Assembly: GCA_001632425.1 (NCBI GenBank)
Contig: KV425681.1
Location: 29,419-43,289, forward strand
Source of the DNA: Neolentinus lepideus HHB14362 ss-1
Lineage: Eukaryota; Basidiomycota; Agaricomycetes; Gloeophyllales; Gloeophyllaceae
DNA: 13,871 bases
Reading direction: 5' to 3'
Shown here: positions 8,484-13,871 of the stretch, in pieces
Position numbering within the stretch: the stretch's first letter is position 1
How the letters are laid out: each line of letters begins with the position of its first letter
The notes under the pieces: model-generated
What the model saw: the letters and a program-made list of their open reading frames with translations, nothing else
What the model was told of the DNA's origin: nothing
The model's database searches: none
Made by a program: the position numbers and the translations under genes

Positions 8484-9736
8484 GCCTGAAATACCTATGC
8501 ATAGCTCACCATGATAGCTGGTCAAGCTACCCCTGGCCCATAAACTGGCCGAAACCTGGGCTAAGTACCTCGTCCACCACAACAAACCCCCCCCCTCCCA
8601 CATCTCCAGGTCTCGTAACAGGTTTTGGTTCGCATCTCCCCAGACGTGGAATAGGTGAGTCTCTTCCCGCTGGAGCTACCCGTGTAGATGCGTCTGAGGA
8701 GGATGGTGGTGGGCCCGCCTCAGCGGTGCTCCCTTCCCAATCTCCACCCCCAATAAACAATAACCACAATGAGCCCCCGCCCCACCCAGTGCACCCCCGC
8801 ATCAGCCACAACCCACGTGTAGACCCTGACCTCAATCTCCCAGCTGAGAATGGACACCCAGCCCCCCAGCAGAATAACATCCACCAACGCCACAACGAAC
8901 ATCCCAATAACATTAGCCGTAACACGAGAGCGAACATAACACTCGGGTCACTCAACATGAATGGCCGCCACTCCCAGCAGTTAGGGTACTCACCAATCTC
9001 TAAGTGGAGCAGCATCCACTCTGTCATGAGAGATCAACACATAGGCATCCTTGCCATTCAAGAGTCACACCTCAACAATGAATACACAGATGACATACAC
9101 AAATTATACTCCAAGAGACTACACATACTCAACTCAGCAGACCCCGATCGACCTACCACATCTGCAGGCATTTCTTTTGTCATCAACAGAGAGATAACAA
9201 ATACGAAAGACCTTGAATTCACCGAGATAATACCCGGCTGCGCTGCCCTACTGTCAACAAAATGGCATAAGTCGAAGCAATTCTCAATACTCAATATATA
9301 CGCACCTAATGATTATACACAATACCCTAACTTCTGGGGTTAGATAACAGCATTTTGGGATACCCATTCCTTGCCCAAGCCAGACTTCATGGTGGGGGAT
9401 TTCAACCTAGTCGAGGACCAAATTGATAGATCCCCGCCCCACGCTGACCCCACACCAGCCACAAATGCCCTCCGTGACACACGCCTAGCCCTAAACGTAG
9501 TTGATGGCTGGCGTGCTGATCACGGATCCGAACAAATCTTCACCTACTAAAGCAGCTCAGACCGGCTGTCCCGCATAGACAGAATATACCTGCAAAGACA
9601 GCACCTACCCTGCATCCGTGAGTGGTCCATATCATCCTCGGTGGTCCCGACTGACCACCACCTAACCACCTTCCGCTTCTCTCCCCGTGATGCACCCCTT
9701 ATTGGCCCTGGATGCTGGACGTGGCCACTCGGCCTC

Positions 9737-9752
9737 ATCAACGAATCAACGA
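9737..9752 (+). repeat. 8-bp tandem duplication causing a frameshift
   Basis: ATCAACGA occurs twice in direct succession (9737-9744 and 9745-9752). Counting one copy only joins the endonuclease frame (...WTWPLGLIN) to the RT frame (DDVLLEKVIAKG...) without a break. The duplication is therefore the lesion that splits ORF2. Confidence 0.9.
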
Positions 9753-12700
9753 TGATGTCCTACTTGAAAAAGTCATCGCCAAAGGAATAGACCTGCAAAA
9801 GACACTAACCGAAACCATCCGCTCAGACACAGAAAATGCACAACACCTTTGGGAAGGCTACAAAACTGCAATCACCCAGATAGCTAAACTTCATGCCAAA
9901 CAATCGTTAGCACGAATCACGAGCCGCATACATGCCCTACAGCGTGACCTATCACTCACCCATAATGACCCGCAACTTGACGAGTCCGAACACTTGCACA
10001 CACACGCAGCCCTTCTGGAGAGCGAGATCGACCACCTACACAAAAAAAGATTTGCTCGCACACAAACACAAGGGCAAGCCCACTGGGCCGCCAATGGCGA
10101 AACCCCATCTAAATACTTATCGCGTGTCCTTAGCGTTAAAACACCAAGAGACCTAATTCAAACCTTAGAAATCCCAAACTCCATCCCTCGAACATTTGTA
10201 TCCCGCTCAGACAAAATGGCAGAGATTGCAAGGCAGTACCACGACTCCCTGCAATCTGCAGATCAATCCTCCCGCCCTCCTGAAACACACCTCCCAGCAC
10301 AAGAAAAAGTAATAGAATCAATACCTGAATCCCAGCAACTCCCACCCGATGCAGACACTAACCTGCGCGACTTGCTTGAACCAAAACATACAGCCGAGTC
10401 CCTGAAGAAGTCCAAAACAGGCACGGCAACCGGACTCGACGGAATCCCATATGAACTGTGGAAAAAACTCCACGAAATACACTTGCAATGCACCAAATCA
10501 GACCTCCCGTCTTTTAATGTTGTCAGCACCCTAAATAATGTATTTACTGATATCCAACTGCATGGAGTCGACCCAAACACAACAGTCACATCGGGTTGGA
10601 TGTGCCCCATCTTCAAGAAAAAAGACAGAAGTAATATAGCTAATTACCGCCCAATTACCCTCCTCAACTCCGACTACAAAATATTAACCAAAGCCCTTGC
10701 CATACAACTGGCCACCCATGCTGATAATCTCATTCACCGCGATCAAGCTGGCTTTGTGCCAGGCAGATCAATTTTCAATCATGTCTGCCTATCGCAAGCC
10801 ATGATCAACTTTGCTGAGGCAACAGAAGAAAATGGCACAATAATCACCTTAGACCAAGAGAAGGCCTACGACCGCATTGACCACAATTACCTATGGGCAG
10901 TCCTTAAGAAATTCAATCTGCCACACCGTTTCATTGAAACAGTCAAATCCTTATACTCCACCGCGCTAACCCAAGTAATGATTAATGGCGTGCTAAGCAT
11001 GCCCTTCCGTGTTACACAGGGGGTCCGCCAAGGTGACCCCCTATCCTGCCTCCTATTCAATCTAGCTATTGAACCACTAGCATGTATGCTTCGTAACTCC
11101 CCGGACCTCCAAGGATACTCCATCCCAGGCATTAAAGACAAAATTCTAATCACACTCTTTGCTGACGACACTACAATATATCTAAAGCAAACCAACTGCT
11201 ATAATGACCTCCAAACAATCCTAACCTGCTGGTGCTGCGCCTCGGGTGCCAAATTCAATGCCGAGAAAACAGAAATAATCCCGATTGCCACAGAAACTCA
11301 CTGTTCATTGATACTCGCAAACCGCCAGCTACACCCAGATGATGCACCACTCCCGCTGTCCATCCACATTGCAAAGGAAGGAGAGGCAATCCACTCTCTC
11401 GGAGCCTGGATCGGGAACAATGTCAACAATATATCCCCTTGGGAACCAGTCATTGATAAAATCTCTCTCACCTTGTCAAGATTCCAGAGAAGCCACCCCA
11501 CACTAACTAGTAAAACCATAATGGTCCAATGGTCCATTGGAGGCATGTCACAATACCTAGCAAAGGTACAGGGAATGCCACAAAATATAGAAGATGCCCT
11601 AGAAAAACTCACCCATGCATTCATATGGACCAACCCATCACATCCTCCAATCTCACTAAACCAACTCTACAAAGACAAATCACATGGTGGAATTGGCCTC
11701 CTAGACATCCACTCCCGAAACGAAGCCATTGAACTTACGTGGCTATGTGAATACCTAGATATAAGCCCATCCCGCCCAGCTTGGGCCTTTGTAGTCGACA
11801 TCCTAATAAACCAATTAGCTCCCGAAGGCATACCAGACCAGACCCGCCTAAACACATTCCTCCAGAAGTGGGACATACCCACACGCGGACGCTGCGCGTC
11901 CACCCTTCCCGTATATGCTCTGGTGATGCTGCATACAGCGAAACGTTACAGCACATCATTTGCACCCGCCCAACTCTCGCAAAGGCTGAAACGCCAAATG
12001 CCCGCCTTTTACCACCTGGGCACCCCACCCCGCACATACACTGTACCAAAAATAGCATGTCTGGTCAACACGCACACCTCCGAGTCTCAGACAGTTAGCA
12101 AACTGATACAGACTGCTGGGCACCTTGATAATACCGATCCCCGATCCCGCCATAGCCCACAAAGAAACTGTGCATGCGCGCCCTGCAAACGAGACCGGCA
12201 AAATGGGTGTAAAAACCCACACAAATGCGCCATGACAGAACATGCTATCCTCAGCTCATTCTCCCCCCTCACGAGCACAACATCTAACCCACCCAATGAC
12301 AACCTCACCCTCACCCACCATCAGCTCGAAAAGAATAGACAGGCTCGCCTTGAACGCGGCCTGATCACCTTTAACCCAACAATCACCGCAAAAACTGACC
12401 TCGCGGAATGCTTTCGAGTATTCCTCAACCCCTCTGAAATGTCCGCGTCACCGGCCTACCATCTCCAGGCCCCAGTCCCTGGCCTCAACCTACAGCATGA
12501 ACACCTAACCATCTACACGGATGGCTCCTGCATGAATAATGGGAAAGCCGATGCCCAAGTGGGAAGTGGCATATTCATACACACCGATAACCCAATGAAC
12601 CGCGCCATACGAATCCCCGGTCCTGACCAATCTAATCAGATCGGCGAGCTCATTGCCATCATAATTGCCCTACAAAATGCACCGGCCTTCACCCCGATCA

Positions 12701-13871
12701 CATTCATTACTGACTCCATGTACGTAATAGAGGGACTCACCATACACCTCAGCTCATGGGAAGACCAAGGCTGGGTCGGAGTAGAGAACAGCAGATTCTT
12801 CAAAGCAGCTGCATACCACCTGCAATATCGATCTGCAACAACAGACTTCAAATGGGTCAAGGGCCATAATGGTGACCCAGGAAATGAGGTCGCAGACAAA
12901 CTCGCCCGCGAGGGTGCCCTAAAACTGCACCCTGATGCACTAAACTTAGCAGTACCAAGTAACTTTGCCCTCTCGGGTGTCAAACTTTTGACACTCACCC
13001 AACATATAGCCTACCAAGCCATACGAAACACGAAGGCAGACAAGCACCCCCCACGCCGCTCCGCATCCACAAATCTTGCCAGAATACAGGCAGGCCTTGA
13101 GGAACTTACCGAGCACCCAGAAACCATCCCACAACTATGGCTCCAATGCCGAAACACCAACCTCTGCCCCCTAGTTAGGCAGTTTCTATACAAGGTAATA
13201 CAACATGCTTACTGCGTAGGTGACTTCTGGATGCCGATCCCAGGATACGAAGAACAGGCATTATGCCCGTTCTTCAGAGACTCATCTGACAACCTAGATC
13301 ACATCCTACTCGAGTGCAAGTCCCCCGCCAGGAAAATAATCTGGCTCTTAGCCGCCGACCTATGGCCAGACCTGTATGGTCCATGGCCATCTGTTAATTT
13401 TGGCACCGTCCTAGGGTGCGGTAAGCTCTCAACTCACCTACCGAACCCCCCCGACCAGAGGGAGCAAGCTCCATGCCCCGACTCCCCCTCAGATAACCCT
13501 GACACCCCCTGCCCCCACCCTGGAGCCTCCCGCCTACTCCAAATCCCAATCTCCAAATCAATGTACCTAATATGGGTACTACAATGTGAGCGGGTAATAC
13601 AACAACAAACCCACGGACCAAAATCAATAGCATTGCGCTGGACAAACGCGATGAACCGATGCCTGCACATCGACAGGATAACTGCATGTAAAATCAAGCG
13701 CACCCCTAAGGAGACCACAAAGGTCACTGTTACATGGAAAGGCACCTTAAAAAATGAATCCACTTTACCACCTGATTGGGCTTCCCACCCTGAGGTTTTG
13801 GTGGGTATTAGGCCGCCTAGGACTCCTACTCAATGGAGACTCCAGGCGATACCTCGAGCCCCACACTCCCC
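9753..13871 (+). CDS. LINE ORF2, reverse transcriptase/RNase H part, 3'-partial
   Basis: This frame is open from just after TGA 9688-9690 to the window edge (1393 codons) with no stop. In order it has: a helical, charged linker (9753-10380); RT with GLDGIP, MCPIFKKKDRSNIANYRPIT (10600-10659), QAGFVPGRS, ITLDQEKAYDRIDH, QGVRQGDPLSCLLFNLAIEP and the FADD catalytic box (11158-11169); a thumb/connection region; a Cys cluster (12169-12228); RNase H (about 12508-12920); and a zf-RVT-like region (about 13130-13320) followed by a Pro-rich stretch and a basic tail. All key RT aspartates and RNase H residues are present. The product would copy the LINE RNA at the nicked target and degrade the RNA strand. 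Here it has no in-frame start and is cut off from its endonuclease by the duplication at 9737-9752. The codon set is C/A-rich, unlike the kinase and thiolase sequences. Confidence 0.93.
10597..11300 (+). other. Reverse transcriptase core
   Basis: This spans the RVT_1-type motifs from NYRPITLLNSDYKI through FADDTTIY to the SGAKFNAEKTEII motif that follows the catalytic box in LINE RTs. Catalytic Asp codons are in ITLDQEKAYD (first metal-binding Asp) and FADD (11164-11169). The order and spacing are normal. Confidence 0.93.
12169..12228 (+). other. Cys cluster between RT and RNase H
   Basis: CACAPCKRDRQNGCKNPHKC has the pattern C-x-C-x2-C-x7-C-x5-C with a His in the last spacer, so it could hold one zinc. 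It lies about 290 codons upstream-to-downstream of neither catalytic core but in the linker, roughly 100 codons before the RNase H Asp. Similar C..C/GC.NPH.C blocks occur in fungal RT-RNase H proteins as I recall them; the function is unknown. Confidence 0.6.
12508..12920 (+). other. RNase H domain
   Basis: IYTDGSC (Asp 12520-12522), IGELIAI (Glu 12646-12648), ITDSMYVI (Asp 12712-12714), KGHNGDPGNEVADKLA (His 12865-12867, Asp 12895-12897) give the full DEDD set plus the conserved His, in standard order. The domain should be catalytically complete. Confidence 0.92.
13132..13320 (+). other. zf-RVT-like C-terminal region, one Cys missing
   Basis: LCPLVRQFLYKVIQHAYCVG...ALCPFF...NLDHILLEC resembles the zinc-binding region that follows RNase H in fungal LINEs (usual core CPxC...H...C). 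Here the second Cys of CPxC (expected at 13273-13275) is Phe (TTC), while Cys 13264, His 13300 and Cys 13315 remain. Confidence 0.6.

Larger units (their letters stand above)
8018..9752 (+). pseudogene. LINE ORF2, N-terminal part: AP-type endonuclease, broken
   Basis: ATG 8018, 75 bases after the ORF1 stop and in the same frame, is the only plausible early start. No in-frame ATG follows until 8957, inside the endonuclease. The frame carries TAA 8024 and TGA 8105, a 339-bp noncoding insert (8145-8483), then an open Pro/Asn-rich linker (8484-8930). The endonuclease follows: GSLNMNGRH (catalytic Asn 8954-8956), LAIQESHL (Glu 9062-9064), NIYAPND, VGDFN (Asp 9398-9400), SRIDRIY and TDHH (9650-9661). 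All expected APE-type active-site residues are present. It is cut by TAG 9341 and TAA 9548, both at positions where Gln fits. At 9737-9752 an 8-bp tandem duplication throws translation out of the RT frame. The domain would nick target DNA to prime reverse transcription. Confidence 0.88.
5450..13871 (+). mobile_element. LINE (non-LTR retrotransposon, I/Tad1-like), 3' end outside window
   Basis: The layout is leader, gag-like ORF1, then ORF2 with AP endonuclease, reverse transcriptase and RNase H, all on the plus strand. No LTRs or integrase are seen. EN upstream of RT with RNase H downstream places it in the I/Tad1-like group of fungal LINEs; the exact clade needs a tree. The whole element shows strong strand asymmetry (C about two to three times G on the coding strand), beginning about 5450-5470, which I use as an approximate 5' boundary. 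No target-site duplication can be tested because the 3' end and tail are beyond the window. The copy is defective: several premature stops, a 339-bp insert and an 8-bp frameshifting duplication affect the first 4 kb. It lies just past the remnant of a minus-strand membrane-protein gene and may have helped destroy it. Confidence 0.92.

Noticed and set aside
8085..9027. Minus-strand frames of 166-172 residues
   Set aside because: They are opposite the insert and the Pro-rich ORF2 linker; no motifs, and the composition is explained by the C-rich plus strand.
5450..13871. LTR retrotransposon
   Set aside because: AP endonuclease precedes RT, the RT motifs are LINE-type, and no integrase, protease, primer-binding site or paired LTRs are present.
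1..13871. Bacterial defence island, CRISPR or prophage
   Set aside because: Spliceosomal introns, FunK1 and a fungal LINE show a fungal nuclear sequence; no spaced repeat array exists.

Overview
The window looks like a basidiomycete (Agaricomycete-type) nuclear genome. Three things point there: a FunK1-type fungal protein kinase gene, very short spliceosomal introns (52-59 nt, GT-AG, in genes on both strands), and a non-LTR retrotransposon with an RNase H domain. No bacterial, phage or defence system is visible, and there are no CRISPR or rRNA genes and no convincing tRNA.

Layout. (1) 34-2120, plus strand: the 3' three exons of a FunK1 kinase gene. Its first exon or exons lie left of the window. 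(2) About 2121-5440: a gene-poor stretch of broken genes, all on the minus strand. It holds a 5' fragment of a secreted type-B carboxylesterase/lipase (about 2675-3264), a frameshifted internal fragment of a 3-ketoacyl-CoA thiolase (about 4658-4890), and a two-exon 3' remnant of an unassigned membrane protein (5076-5344). Between them is AT/GC-balanced DNA with hairpins and a small cluster of TGACG/CGTCA motifs. (3) About 5450 to the right edge (more than 8.4 kb): one LINE, plus strand, strongly C-rich and G-poor on the coding strand. It has a leader, a gag-like ORF1 with a CCHC zinc knuckle and an RGG tail, and ORF2 with AP-type endonuclease, reverse transcriptase, a Cys cluster, RNase H and a C-terminal zf-RVT-like region. 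ORF2 is still open at base 13871, so the 3' end of the element is outside the window.

State of the LINE. The first part (5661 to about 9750) is broken by TGA, TAA and TAG codons that can each be explained by a C-to-T change, by a 339-bp noncoding insert (8145-8483), and by an 8-bp tandem duplication (9737-9752) that shifts the frame. The following 4.1 kb is completely open. The copy as seen is therefore not autonomous, although its RT/RNase H coding part looks intact.

The genes do not form a pathway. The sensible reading is a live or recently live kinase gene next to a decaying, transposon-invaded interval. The most informative observations are the fossil record in that interval (thiolase and esterase remnants), the asymmetric decay of the LINE, the 8-bp duplication, and the small insert inside ORF2.
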